Source: Vibrio pectenicida
Lineage (GTDB): Bacteria > Pseudomonadota > Gammaproteobacteria > Enterobacterales > Vibrionaceae
NCBI GenBank assembly: GCA_024347015.1
Contig: AP024890.1
Location: 124,001-188,000 of the forward strand
Direction: 5' to 3'
DNA: 64,000 nt
Each line of letters begins with the position of its first letter. The stretch's first letter is position 1. The notes under the pieces were generated by a model. The model saw only the letters and a program-made list of their open reading frames with translations, had not been told where the DNA came from and ran no database searches. Positions 17,662 through 27,263 of the stretch are shown here, piece by piece. A program made the position numbers and the translations under genes.

Positions 17662-18600
17662 TTAACTCTGATCGGTCCTCGTAGCAAGAGAGCGATAAAT
17701 CATTTTCCTTAACCAAATATGAGCAGGATCAGTTGACCTTCTTTTGTGCCAAATAACATCAAAGTTAAAGGAATCAATATGAAATGGTGGCCTAAAGGTG
17801 ACCAGATCTGGTTGCTTTTCAAATGCATTCAAAGCTCGTTTTGCTACTGTTAGTATTAGGTCCGTTCCTCTCACTAAATCACCAGCAATCCCCCAATGAG
17901 GAAGAACCATACTAATATTTCGTTTATGTCCAATTTTACTAAGTGAGCTATCAATTTCATTATCGCTCCCCTCTTTAAGTGCAACGAGAAGGTGAAAACG
18001 AGATAACCAAGCTGATAAACTCAGATAACCACACTCTGGGATCGTCGACTTATCAGCGACACAAATAAACTCCTCTTGAAAAAGTGTTTCGGTTTGTAGT
18101 TCAGCACCGATATCAGGGAAAACACCAAATGCTAAATCAGATTCACCATCTATTACACTTGCTATCATAGCGTCTCTGCTACCTTGTCTAACCACAAATT
18201 TTATATTCGGGGCAATTGCACGAATCTGAGACAATAAATTAGGCAGAACTACTTTCGCACCATAGTCTGACATAGCAATCCGGAATGTACGATTAGCTAT
18301 TTTTGGAGAAAACTCTAATGGTGCAAACAAAGTTGTCAACTGAGCTAGCGCCTCCTCTAGTGGTTGTAAAAGCTCTTCGGCTTTCGATGTTAATTCCAGC
18401 TTACCTGACCGGCGGATCAACAATGGATCATCAAATGTTTTTCGTAGATAAGCCAAAGAATGGCTTACAGCGGGTTGGCTTTTACTCAGCCGAATTGCAG
18501 CACGAGAAATATGCTTTTCAGACAATAACGCCTGTAAGGTCACTAAATGATTAAGATCAACTCGTCTTAGGTAGTTCATATTATGGCTTGTGAACGGCAT
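17662..18600 (-). CDS. LysR-family transcriptional regulator
   Basis: A 312-aa LysR regulator. The winged HTH lies near residues 15-72 (LVTLQALLSEKHISRAAIRL, SQPAVSHSLAYLRKTF), followed by a periplasmic-binding-protein-like effector domain. The ends resemble the NodD/SyrM-like subgroup (DLNHLVTLQALL). An internal Met 8 (MNYLRR, 18579) is an equally good start; neither has a clear Shine-Dalgarno. It is codirectional with the cysteine dioxygenase and nitroreductase genes; its target is unknown. Confidence 0.88.
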   Translation of the reverse strand: MPFTSHNMNYLRRVDLNHLVTLQALLSEKHISRAAIRLSKSQPAVSHSLAYLRKTFDDPLLIRRSGKLELTSKAEELLQPLEEALAQLTTLFAPLEFSPKIANRTFRIAMSDYGAKVVLPNLLSQIRAIAPNIKFVVRQGSRDAMIASVIDGESDLAFGVFPDIGAELQTETLFQEEFICVADKSTIPECGYLSLSAWLSRFHLLVALKEGSDNEIDSSLSKIGHKRNISMVLPHWGIAGDLVRGTDLILTVAKRALNAFEKQPDLVTFRPPFHIDSFNFDVIWHKRRSTDPAHIWLRKMIYRSLATRTDQS

Positions 18601-18783
18601 TTTTACTTAACTCATTGTACAATATAAAAAATTCAACTAATTTTCAATTCACCTAGAACCATATGAGTTGTAGTTTGGACGCACTCCAAAATATTTATTA
18701 GCGCATGTTTTTCCAAGCAAACTGATTGGACGATGGAACTGGATATACAAAATGTTCAAAATGTACTGATGGCCTTGAGCGCC

Positions 18784-19386
18784 CTACTCAAAAATAATGC
18801 AGCGCTCTTCATCAGTAATAAATGTTTTATCTTCCGGATCCTTTTCTATGGTGCCAAATGGTAGCTGGGCTATCAGTTTCCAGTTGCTAGGAATCCGCCA
18901 TTCTTGTGAGACACCCTCATCAATTATTGGATTGTAGTGTTGTATAGATGCCCCTATATTTTCTGCCGCCAACGCAGTCCAAACCGATAACTGTGCCATT
19001 CCATTAGCTTGCTCGGACCAGTTTTTAAAATTTTCAGCATACAAAGGGTAGATTTGTTCCAGTTTTTTAATCACTGAAGTATCTTCAAAAAAGAGTACAG
19101 TCCCAAACCCAGAAGAACAACAAGCATCAATTTTAGATAAACTCGTATCTAAAGCATCAAACGTTAGTAATTTACTCAGTTCATGTTTTACTAATGCCCA
19201 AAGTTTACAGTGGTGGTTACCAAACAATATCACAACACGTGTACTCTGGGAGTTAAACGCAGAAGGCGATAACTTTACCGCCTTGTTTACTAGATCGGAG
19301 ATATGCTTCTTAGGCTGGGTAACACTGTCGCCTAAACAATATATAGTGCGTCTCCTTTCTAGGTTTAGCAAAAATGAATTTTTCAT
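18784..19386 (-). CDS. Nitroreductase-family protein (Frm2/YdgI-like)
   Basis: A 200-aa FMN-dependent nitroreductase-fold protein. Seen are NLERRRTIYCLG near the N-terminus (FMN phosphate site), SPSAFNSQSTRVVIL, GFGTVLFFED, and the C-terminal NWKLIAQLPFG. These fit the nitroreductase subfamily that includes yeast Frm2/Hbn1 and reduces nitro compounds or quinones. I start at Met 19386 (MKNSF) because GGAAAG lies at Shine-Dalgarno distance; an upstream ATG at 19398 would add four residues. Confidence 0.8.
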   Translation of the reverse strand: MKNSFLLNLERRRTIYCLGDSVTQPKKHISDLVNKAVKLSPSAFNSQSTRVVILFGNHHCKLWALVKHELSKLLTFDALDTSLSKIDACCSSGFGTVLFFEDTSVIKKLEQIYPLYAENFKNWSEQANGMAQLSVWTALAAENIGASIQHYNPIIDEGVSQEWRIPSNWKLIAQLPFGTIEKDPEDKTFITDEERCIIFE

Positions 19387-19779
19387 CAGCTTTCCCATTT
19401 TTATATTCTATTAATGATATCTACTTTTCTTTCTCTAAAGGGTAAGTATTTACTTTTATTACTCAGAAAACTTGAAAATCATTACTGCATCAATACCCAC
19501 AACCACAAATGGAAATATAAAATAAGGATTTAAGACTCATTTTATTTGTAAACAAAATAATAATTAATGAAACTAAAAATAAAATATAAATATAATCAAT
19601 AATTCATAAGGCCTATGCGACTATGTAGGAAAATCAATGATCTTAGCTTAGTTAAAGAGCTATTCATTGCCAACTTGTCATAAATAGCTTCTATCGATAG
19701 CAAGTGGATTATGATAATTAAATTTCTTTTTGGCATCTTATTTTTTGTGATCCTATGTTCTTGTTCATTTTCACATAAT

Positions 19780-19817
19780 TTTCATTCTGAATGAAATTCG
19801 TATGACGAATGAAATTC
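19780..19817. promoter_or_regulatory. Inverted plus direct repeats, candidate operator cluster
   Basis: TTTCATTC-T-GAATGAAA (19780-19796) is a perfect inverted repeat; GAATGAAATTC occurs at 19789-19799 and again at 19807-19817, 18 bp apart. The spacing suggests repeated protein-binding sites. Confidence 0.35.
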
Positions 19818-20290
19818 ACAAAAAAGATCATGTGTATTCACATAATGAATATTTACCAAAAAAATCAACAGGTTTGTCTCAGCATAACCTCTGAAGCATT
19901 TCTTAGTCAACCTATTCAATACTATAACCATTGCATATATTTTTCATTTAACAAGTTTAATTAATCTTTATTGTTAAATTAACATATAAAATATTTTAAA
20001 AATTTCATAGTATCACCATTTAATCCGTTAAATTAATTATAGTACCGATGGACTAATTAAGATAATAAAAAAATTATTATTAAATATAATTATCAGTCTA
20101 ATTAAAATTTTATTATTTAATTGTAGAACAAAAGTAATACCTATGTTACCGAGCAATAAATCATAATATCTGATAGGACCTCTTATATATCTCTTACACC
20201 TTTTAGAAAAAACCTGTAACTTATAGGTGTACTATAACTAGTTACTACTTATTTAAAGCTGGAAACCTTACCCAGCCGTTAACTAACATA

Positions 20291-20304
20291 GAATCTTAAG
20301 ATTC
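20291..20304. promoter_or_regulatory. 14-bp perfect palindrome upstream of SDR gene
   Basis: GAATCTTAAGATTC lies 15 bases before ATG 20319, abutting the AGAGGG Shine-Dalgarno. It could be an operator or an mRNA hairpin. Confidence 0.4.
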
Positions 20305-20318
20305 AGAGGGTATACACT

Positions 20319-21032
20319 ATGGCTAAAACCGCATTAATCACTGGTGCAAGTAGAGGGATCGGAAAGGCAATATCTCACTACTTTGCTCAACAAGGGTATC
20401 ATTTAGTGCTAATTGCCAATAGCCTAAACAACCTAAACAAACTCAGGTCTGAAATAAATCGAGAGTTTCCAGATCTATCAATACAGGTATACAGTATTGA
20501 CTTCTCATACCCTGAACTTTTAGAGTCCTCACTACTACCAATTTTAGAAAATATTAATAACATAGATGTATTAGTTAACAGCGCTGGCATACTTAAAGCT
20601 GGTAACATTGGACTATCTTTCACCCAACTCACAGAGTTGATCAATATTAACCTGACTTCAACAATGGTGATATGTAATGTTGTAGCGCAAAAAATGCAGC
20701 AACAAAAATTTGGTGAAATATATAATCTAGGATCGACTGCTGGACTATCTCCTGTAGCAAAAATTGCAGCTTATTCAGCCACGAAATCAGCCATAGTCAG
20801 TTATAGCCAATCGCTTTATCAAGAGCTCCTACCATACAACATAAAGGTATGTTGCTTATGTCCAAGCGTCGTTGATACCGATATGACAGATGATGGACGA
20901 ATCGATAATCAACTTAAAATTGAAACCAAAGATATCACCAAAGCAATAGATTTTGTTCGCAGCTTATCTTCTGGCTCAGCTATGTCGGTTATTCCAATAC
21001 GATGTAAAATCATTGATTTAGAAAATAGTTAA
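20319..21032 (+). CDS. Short-chain dehydrogenase/reductase
   Basis: A 237-aa classical SDR, FabG-like. It has the cofactor motif TGASRGIG (residues 8-15), the NSAG motif, a catalytic Ser in NLGSTAG and the YxxxK pair in YSATKSA. It would reduce or oxidise a carbonyl/alcohol with NAD(P)H. It stands alone behind a long AT-rich spacer, so no pathway is suggested. AGAGGG precedes the ATG. Confidence 0.88.
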   Translation: MAKTALITGASRGIGKAISHYFAQQGYHLVLIANSLNNLNKLRSEINREFPDLSIQVYSIDFSYPELLESSLLPILENINNIDVLVNSAGILKAGNIGLSFTQLTELININLTSTMVICNVVAQKMQQQKFGEIYNLGSTAGLSPVAKIAAYSATKSAIVSYSQSLYQELLPYNIKVCCLCPSVVDTDMTDDGRIDNQLKIETKDITKAIDFVRSLSSGSAMSVIPIRCKIIDLENS

Positions 21033-21040
21033 AATAAGAA

Positions 21041-21063
21041 GGGGGCTACATAACGTAGCCCCC
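21041..21063. terminator. Bidirectional terminator between SDR and subtilase genes
   Basis: GGGGGCTAC / GTAGCCCCC stem with ATAAC loop, flanked by A-rich and T-containing sequence, between convergent genes. Confidence 0.85.
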
Positions 21064-21085
21064 CTTCACTTCATAAACAACAAAA

Positions 21086-22789
21086 TTAACGGCTTTGCAG
21101 CTCAGCAAAAATAGCTTCTGCGTCAACAACGCCTCCAGAGATAGACAAAGTGGTAAATGGAACTAAATCTTCTGGTGATGTAGGGTTTTTGACCAATAGC
21201 TCTGGATAAATACGAGCTTTGTTCATTAACAGATCTTTAAGCTCAACAGCTGACAGATCAGGGTAATGTGACCATACCATTGCAGCCACTCCAGAAACCA
21301 CTGGTGCTGCCATACTAGTACCACTATATGCAGAGTATGTATTATTTGGCGTAGATGATAAAACACGGTAGCCAGGAGCAAATACATCTACCGTTTCCTG
21401 ACCATAATTACTAAAACTCGCAACGAGAGAATCATCAGCATATTTCGCAGAAGCACCTACATCCATCCAAGTTGAAATAGGCTTGGACCATTGGTGTTTT
21501 GCAAAGCGGTTAGGGAAGCTTGGTTTGATATCATTATCATTGCGGCTATTGCCTGCAGAGTGCACGATAAGCGCACCTTTCCTTGCTGCATAACGGAATG
21601 CATGATCAACAATAAACTTACGCGGTGAATAGCTCTTACCAAAGCTCATATTGATAATTTTTGCGCCATTATCTACCGCGTAACGCACCGCATTGGCAAT
21701 ATCTTTATCTCTTTCATCACCATTTGGTACCATGCGAACAGCCATGATCTGAGCATGCTCAGCCAAGCCATCAATACCAATACCGTTGCGGCGTTCAGCT
21801 GCAATGATACCGGATACGTGTGTACCATGTGATCCTACTGGGCCTTTAACATCATTATTCCCATAACCCTTCTCCCAAGCATTATCGATATCATCCATTA
21901 CAATATCTTGACGAGTGTCTAACTCTAAATTGTAATGATAATCGAGAGCAGTCTGATAACGATTTTTACGCGACTCCAAATAGTCAAATGAATACCATGA
22001 TGCAAATACTGCTAAAATACCTTTTGTAGCTTCGACTACCTCTGGATTTGAATGCGATAACAATATTTGTAAACCATCCACTGTAAAGTCTTTATGTTCG
22101 ATCAACTCAAGGATATCCCCTTTGAACTGATTCGCCTGCTCGAAAGCAAGAGTAACTTTCTCAAGCAAGCTTTGATTCTTTGCTACAGACCTAAGGTAAT
22201 CGGCCTCAACACCTTTATAATATTCAAGCTCTTTGGGTGCAATCCACTCTTGCTCATTGACCATTCCAAGATACTTTTTGTATTCACGAGTTACTTCCAA
22301 AGTATCCTGATCAACATTTAGTCCTAGTGAATTACCCAAAAAATTCCAACCGTGGATATCATCAATGTAGCCGTTTCCGTCATCATCGATACCATTACCT
22401 GGGATTTCGTCTTTATTGGTCCAAAGCTTATTTTTTAAATCCTCATGCTCAATATCAACACCAGAATCAAGAACTGCAACAATGATTGGTTGAGGTTTAA
22501 GTGGTGGGAGCATAGATTCATACACATAATCAGCACCAACGCCTTGCAGATTTGAGTAGTTAGCAGACATATTGAACCAATCACCTCGTTGTTCAGAGGG
22601 TGGGATAAACATGTTTATTGAAAACAAAGCTGCAGGTTTAGCGAGTTGTGGTGAATAGTCTTCAATAATATTACCTTTTACATCTGTAATAAAAGGTAAG
22701 TTAGCCGGAGCTGGTTCAACACTAGCTGAAACTGACGCAGAAGCCATAATTGCAACGGCAAGCGTAGAAAGCTTATATCCATTTTTCAT
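21086..22789 (-). CDS. Secreted S8 subtilase-family serine protease
   Basis: A 567-aa exported protease. The signal peptide (MKNGYKLSTLAVAIMASASVSA) is followed by a short propeptide-like region. The catalytic triad is Asp108 in VLDSGVD, His321 in GSHGTHVSG and Ser492 in GTSMAAPVVSG; Asn413 in SAGNS is the oxyanion residue. Residues 131-144 (GNGIDDDGNGYIDD) look like a calcium-binding loop. Residues about 160-300 form a long mostly helical insertion between the Asp and His motifs, larger than in simple subtilisins. There is no PPC domain, unlike the protease island at 43-48.7 kb. A hairpin in its leader (22813-22829) may matter for expression. Confidence 0.92.
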   Translation of the reverse strand: MKNGYKLSTLAVAIMASASVSASVEPAPANLPFITDVKGNIIEDYSPQLAKPAALFSINMFIPPSEQRGDWFNMSANYSNLQGVGADYVYESMLPPLKPQPIIVAVLDSGVDIEHEDLKNKLWTNKDEIPGNGIDDDGNGYIDDIHGWNFLGNSLGLNVDQDTLEVTREYKKYLGMVNEQEWIAPKELEYYKGVEADYLRSVAKNQSLLEKVTLAFEQANQFKGDILELIEHKDFTVDGLQILLSHSNPEVVEATKGILAVFASWYSFDYLESRKNRYQTALDYHYNLELDTRQDIVMDDIDNAWEKGYGNNDVKGPVGSHGTHVSGIIAAERRNGIGIDGLAEHAQIMAVRMVPNGDERDKDIANAVRYAVDNGAKIINMSFGKSYSPRKFIVDHAFRYAARKGALIVHSAGNSRNDNDIKPSFPNRFAKHQWSKPISTWMDVGASAKYADDSLVASFSNYGQETVDVFAPGYRVLSSTPNNTYSAYSGTSMAAPVVSGVAAMVWSHYPDLSAVELKDLLMNKARIYPELLVKNPTSPEDLVPFTTLSISGGVVDAEAIFAELQSR

Positions 22790-23161
22790 CTTAATTACAT
22801 CCTATTTAATTATGCGCTCAAAAAGCGCACAAAAGATAAGGTGCAAAACTTAGAAAATCATTCATATCGTCAATTAAATGATATTAAGATCTCACTATTG
22901 GTAACACTTATTCCCTAAAGTTTGAGATAACTCCTATTGACTAAACTAACACTTTCATAACATTTAACCCACATAAAAAGACTTATCTATATACAGCATA
23001 CCATCTGGACAAATATGCTGTTTTGGCCATCAAAGATAGCGGAAAGCAACTGTAAAACATCACAAAATCGTATTTTAAACTTGAAGAATATATAACACAT
23101 GCTTAACTAGGGTGGATGGTAAACAACTGAAATTTATGGCACCAATAGCTGAGGAGTACAA
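22790..23161. other. Divergent promoter region, subtilase / thioesterase
   Basis: A 372-bp gene-free spacer. Near the subtilase start it carries the hairpin TGCGCT-caaaa-AGCGCA at 22813-22829. The far end provides GAGGAG for the thioesterase start. Nothing else stands out. Confidence 0.4.
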
Positions 23162-23641
23162 ATGGAACCCAAAAAGTCGTTTCAAGAACAAATACCCAAT
23201 AACCATTGCTTTGGATGTGGTCCTCAGAATGAGCAAGGATTAAAAATTCATAGCTATTGGAATGGTGAAAACGAATCGGTCTGCAGTTTTACTCCCCTAC
23301 AACATCATAGCGCCGGACCGTTGCATTTTCTCAATGGCGGTATCATTTCAACCATCATTGATTGTCATTGTGTATGTACTGCCATTGCCAAAGGGTATAA
23401 AATGCGTAGCAGAAATATTGGTATAGGTGAAACTGTGTGGTTCGCAACAGGAAATCTGGACATCAAGTTTTTAAAGCCTGTTCCCATAGATAGTGATGTA
23501 CAGTTAATCGCATCAATATCTGAGGCAAAAGACCATAAAATCATGTTAAATTGTGACCTATTTTCTGGCGGAGATTTATGCTGCCAAAGTACTATTATCG
23601 CAGTAAAAGTACCCAATGAATGGTTTGAGCCTCGCTCATAA
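23162..23641 (+). CDS. PaaI-like hotdog thioesterase
   Basis: A 159-aa single-domain hotdog-fold protein of the PaaI/YigI-like group, expected to hydrolyse acyl- or aryl-CoA thioesters. Seen are the N-terminal CFGCGPQNEQGLKI, then HFLNGGIISTIIDCHCVC, the hotdog helix where PaaI members have HGG-type residues and a catalytic acid, and NLDIKFLKPVPID, the usual thioesterase strand. GAGGAG precedes ATG 23162. Single gene between divergent and convergent neighbours; substrate unknown. Confidence 0.82.
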   Translation: MEPKKSFQEQIPNNHCFGCGPQNEQGLKIHSYWNGENESVCSFTPLQHHSAGPLHFLNGGIISTIIDCHCVCTAIAKGYKMRSRNIGIGETVWFATGNLDIKFLKPVPIDSDVQLIASISEAKDHKIMLNCDLFSGGDLCCQSTIIAVKVPNEWFEPRS

Positions 23642-23730
23642 GTGACTCAATTTAGGTATTGCTCGCTTTTCATCTAACCAGATTATCGAAAAGTCATTCC
23701 TTCCCTACAATGCAGTGATTAAATATGCTA

Positions 23731-23763
23731 AAAAGCTCAACAACCAAATAGCTGATGAGCTTT
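23731..23763 (-). terminator. Terminator of the chemoreceptor gene
   Basis: AAAGCTCA / TGAGCTTT inverted repeat; read on the minus strand it ends in a T run, just after the chemoreceptor stop. Confidence 0.65.
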
Positions 23764-23788
23764 AATTTACATTCGGCTTGTATTTTTC

Positions 23789-25423
23789 CTAATTTTTCTC
23801 AACTTTAAAAAACGAAAGTTCTGTGTTCTGTTTGTCTGCCAGTGATGCGAGCTCTGTCGCTGATGACTTCGCTTGATCAACAGCACCAACGTTCTCATTG
23901 ACCAAATCAAACATAGCTACAGTACTTTGGGAAATCTCCTCAGTCACACTATATTGCTCTTGAGAGGCTGTAGCAACAAGCGTATTGATGCCAGAAATAG
24001 TTTCCACTGAACCAGCAATATCATCGAAAGACGACTTAACATTATCAGACAAATCTACTGATTCTTGTATCGAAGCAACATTAGCAATCATATTATTATT
24101 CGCTTTTTCTGATTGCTCTTGAAGTTTAGTAATGATCTCTTGAATATTTTGTGTCGATTCTTGTGTCTTGCCCGCGAGTTGGCGAACTTCATCAGCTACA
24201 ACAGCGAAACCGCGACCCTGATCTCCTGCACGAGCGGCTTCAATTGCGGCATTCAAGGCAAGCAAGTTAGTCTGCTCAGAAATAGAACTGATAACATTAG
24301 TGACTTCTCCAATGTTGACTGCACTATTTTTTAATTCCTCGATCATACTTGCTGTTTCTTGCACTGACTTGTTAATGTTCTGTGTCAATACAATTGATTT
24401 ATCCAATGCTGTGTTACCATCCTTCACATTACTGATCGCTTTCTTCGTTTCTTCCTCAGCTTGTACAGCGTTAGATGACACTTCTTTAGATGTACTAGAT
24501 AACTCATTGATAGCCGTCGATATACTTTCAACCCGATTAAGCACATCCTGAGTATTATCTGCTGTATTTTGCATTAGTTGCGTTAAGTGGCTAGAAGCCG
24601 CACTGGTGTTGTCCGACGAATCAGTCAATTCTCTAATCAACTGAGAAAGTTGCTCAATAGACTGGTTGTAGGTCTGCTTTATTTTGAAAAATTCGTTTTT
24701 TGAAGGTGTCAGAACTAAAGGTTTTAGTGTACCTTTGGCGAGTTGCCTTATTGCTTGAGACATTTCACTGATGTTACTCGACAGTAAATTATTAATAATC
24801 ATCAAAAATACACCTGATACGACACAAGATATTATCGACAGCACAATCACATTAAACACTGAAGAAGATAGCGAAGATTTGAGCGCTGTATAACGCGTCT
24901 GTAAGAATTCATCTTCCGCTCCAACAATTTTCTCGAAGATGACACGCATATCATCCACGTATTTTCTACGATCTTGCTGAATGAAATCTAAGACTTCGGT
25001 GTCACTAACAGATGTTCTCAGCTTGATTCCCTTATCAATTTCAACGCTAAGCCACTCCTCATAGAGGTTTCTAATCTCATTTAGCCTTTTTGTTTGCACG
25101 TCCGTCGGGTTGTTGATAAAAATACCAGCCAAGTACTGCATATCTTTTTTGATGTTTTCAATACCTATTTTATAGGGCATCAAAGAGGACTGAGATTTCG
25201 TTAGCATATAACCGCGAAAACCTGTTTCAATATTTAGAATTTGCTCAAGTAAGCTATCAATCTTGCCTTTTATCATATAGGTCTTAGAAACTTGTTCTTG
25301 ACTAGTGATCACATTCTGATTTGACTGGCTGGCAAGAATGGCAATTGAAGTAAAGCCCACAATAATGACGGTAAGTGCACCAAAAATCAGCATCTTTGTC
25401 GGCAGTTTTTGCAAAGTTTTCAT
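23789..25423 (-). CDS. Methyl-accepting chemotaxis protein with CHASE3 sensor
   Basis: A 544-aa inner-membrane chemoreceptor. Start chosen at ATG 25423 ([10 protein letters not shown]), with AGGA upstream, rather than the 25-codon N-terminal extension. First transmembrane helix about residues 10-30. A periplasmic CHASE3 domain follows ([18 protein letters not shown]), then a second helix near 185-210, a HAMP-like region ([19 protein letters not shown]) and the methyl-accepting signalling domain with the conserved hairpin tip [20 protein letters not shown] and [13 protein letters not shown]. It couples to CheA/CheW to bias flagellar rotation. Ligand unknown. Confidence 0.93.
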   Translation of the reverse strand: MKTLQKLPTKMLIFGALTVIIVGFTSIAILASQSNQNVITSQEQVSKTYMIKGKIDSLLEQILNIETGFRGYMLTKSQSSLMPYKIGIENIKKDMQYLAGIFINNPTDVQTKRLNEIRNLYEEWLSVEIDKGIKLRTSVSDTEVLDFIQQDRRKYVDDMRVIFEKIVGAEDEFLQTRYTALKSSLSSSVFNVIVLSIISCVVSGVFLMIINNLLSSNISEMSQAIRQLAKGTLKPLVLTPSKNEFFKIKQTYNQSIEQLSQLIRELTDSSDNTSAASSHLTQLMQNTADNTQDVLNRVESISTAINELSSTSKEVSSNAVQAEEETKKAISNVKDGNTALDKSIVLTQNINKSVQETASMIEELKNSAVNIGEVTNVISSISEQTNLLALNAAIEAARAGDQGRGFAVVADEVRQLAGKTQESTQNIQEIITKLQEQSEKANNNMIANVASIQESVDLSDNVKSSFDDIAGSVETISGINTLVATASQEQYSVTEEISQSTVAMFDLVNENVGAVDQAKSSATELASLADKQNTELSFFKVEKN

Positions 25424-25591
25424 AAAACAAATCCTAATTGTCGTTTCAATCAATAATTCTAGGCGAAAAATCACCAATTGTGGTAATACAAAGCACAAAT
25501 AAGCTTCATTTACATCAAATTATGAATATTTTTTGTATTTCTCAAAGCAATACTTTGTGGCATCAGCATTAAGTTTATTAGAGACCATAAA

Positions 25592-25626
25592 AAACGCACA
25601 CATTGATTTAAGTAATGTGTGCGTTT
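25592..25626 (-). terminator. Terminator of the M23 endopeptidase gene
   Basis: A perfect 13-bp stem AAACGCACACATT / AATGTGTGCGTTT with a 9-base loop, A-rich on the far side so that the minus-strand transcript ends in U's. Confidence 0.85.
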
Positions 25627-25700
25627 AGTTTGATAAAACTAGGATAAATCCATGACCTTGTTCTAATGCAAGAGAATACTATCTATGACTTGCCTAATCT

Positions 25701-27011
25701 TTAACTGGTTGGTTTTTCAGACTCCATCTTACTTGCCAGTTGAATTTCTTGCTGTCTCAACATTGTATCTAACTCATCTCGACGTGCTTTAAATGCCACC
25801 ATTTCATTCTTTGATACTGAACTCGCCATAGGAATATTTGCAGTCATAGCATTTACTGCTCGTCCGCGATCAATCAACTCATAATGAATATGTGGGCCAG
25901 TAACACGCCCCGTTGCGCCAGAAAGACCTATTCGTTGCCCACGTGACACTTTTTGCCCTTTACTCACTAAAATTTTACTCAGGTGAAGGTAACGTGTCTT
26001 ATAGCGACTTCCGTGTTGAATAACAACATAGTTACCCGCATACGGATGTTTGCGAGTCATCACAACAACTCCATCGCCTGTAGCTTGAATTGGAGTACCC
26101 GTAGGAGTCGCCCAATCAGTTCCATTATGAGGAGCAATACGACCAGTAACGGGATGTTTGCGAGTGGGATTAAAATTAGAGCTTAATCGATAACTACCGC
26201 CCACAGGTTTTCGTTGAAACGCACGCTGTAAACTGTTGCCATTCTTATCGTAGTATTGACCATCAGAGTGAAGATATGCTGTTATTTCTCTGCCGCGATT
26301 ATAAATCTTTATCGCTTGCAATTCACGATTACCCGTATCTTGCTCACCCACATATTGCTTGGAAAGAACAACCTCAAATACATCACCGACACGCAAGTCA
26401 CGAGAGAAGTTAAGCTTATCTTTGAGTAACGTTACAATTTGTTCATTTTCATTAATTCCAAGGCCAACACGGTGTAGAGACTGAGAAAAGCTGCCTGCGA
26501 TTTCTCCTACTAGCGCTTGCTCTCTCCATATGCTAGGGATTTTGACCGTATTAAACGTAAAACTTCCATCATCAAGTAAACGATATACCGCCCGCTCAAC
26601 AATACTAAATTCCAATTCCATTTTAGCTAAACGTTTGGTATCTATATCCCGCCAGAACCTCAATGTATTTCCTGGTCTTAAAGTATCTAATGCCAGATAG
26701 TTTAGGTCCGTTTCCATCACTTTCATCAGTTCCGTATAGCCAAAGCCCAACTGATCGAAAATGGTACTCAAGTTATCTCCTCTTTTAATGACATACTCAT
26801 AATCTGGTATATCACTAATCACTTCTGTCTGATTCATCAGATTGCCTGTGATACTCGATTCAGGTAAAGAAAGATGGATAATACGTTTGTTCTGGCTGGA
26901 ATTATTCGTTGCAGATATAACCAATGCGGCAACAATAGGAAGACTCAAAAGTATCATTTTTCTCGACTTAGAAAGCTCTCTAAAACGAGATTTAAAACTA
27001 TTGGGTTGCAC
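25701..27011 (-). CDS. M23 murein DD-endopeptidase (MepM/ShyA-like)
   Basis: A 436-aa cell-wall hydrolase that would cut peptide cross-links so that peptidoglycan can grow. A single N-terminal membrane anchor (ILLSLPIVAALVISA) precedes a LysM/OapA-like domain (YEYVIKRGDNLSTIFDQLG), a middle domain, and the C-terminal M23 LytM domain. Zinc ligands are visible in HNGTDWA (HxxxD) and GPHIHYE (HxH). Length matches Vibrio ShyA (about 430 aa). Start is GTG 27011 with AGG upstream. In Vibrio cholerae ShyA is essential redundantly with ShyC; whether this copy is the ShyA orthologue is not certain. Confidence 0.88.
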   Translation of the reverse strand: MQPNSFKSRFRELSKSRKMILLSLPIVAALVISATNNSSQNKRIIHLSLPESSITGNLMNQTEVISDIPDYEYVIKRGDNLSTIFDQLGFGYTELMKVMETDLNYLALDTLRPGNTLRFWRDIDTKRLAKMELEFSIVERAVYRLLDDGSFTFNTVKIPSIWREQALVGEIAGSFSQSLHRVGLGINENEQIVTLLKDKLNFSRDLRVGDVFEVVLSKQYVGEQDTGNRELQAIKIYNRGREITAYLHSDGQYYDKNGNSLQRAFQRKPVGGSYRLSSNFNPTRKHPVTGRIAPHNGTDWATPTGTPIQATGDGVVVMTRKHPYAGNYVVIQHGSRYKTRYLHLSKILVSKGQKVSRGQRIGLSGATGRVTGPHIHYELIDRGRAVNAMTANIPMASSVSKNEMVAFKARRDELDTMLRQQEIQLASKMESEKPTS

Positions 27012-27263
27012 AACTTGACCTATACATGGTTAAAACAAAGCACTAAGATTACGGTTTTCCGGGAGGCTTGTCACCTTCCGATTGTCATTATTGAATCAAA
27101 AATAAGACAAACAAGCCTCTGTATAGATTAACCATTATTGATTAAATTATCAATTCATCAATTAAATACATCTATTGAAATTATTTTTTTATTCACTCAT
27201 CGTAATGAAATAAGTGATGGCATCATGTATAAAAACAACACATACATGATAAGAGAAATACAG

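Larger units (their letters stand above)
19387..20318. other. 0.93-kb AT-rich non-coding spacer
   Basis: No plausible gene on either strand; unusually AT-rich even for this genome. It contains TTTCATTC-T-GAATGAAA at 19780-19796, a second GAATGAAATTC copy at 19807-19817, and a palindrome just before the SDR gene. It could hold an undetected small RNA or be a degraded gene; I cannot support either. Confidence 0.5.
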
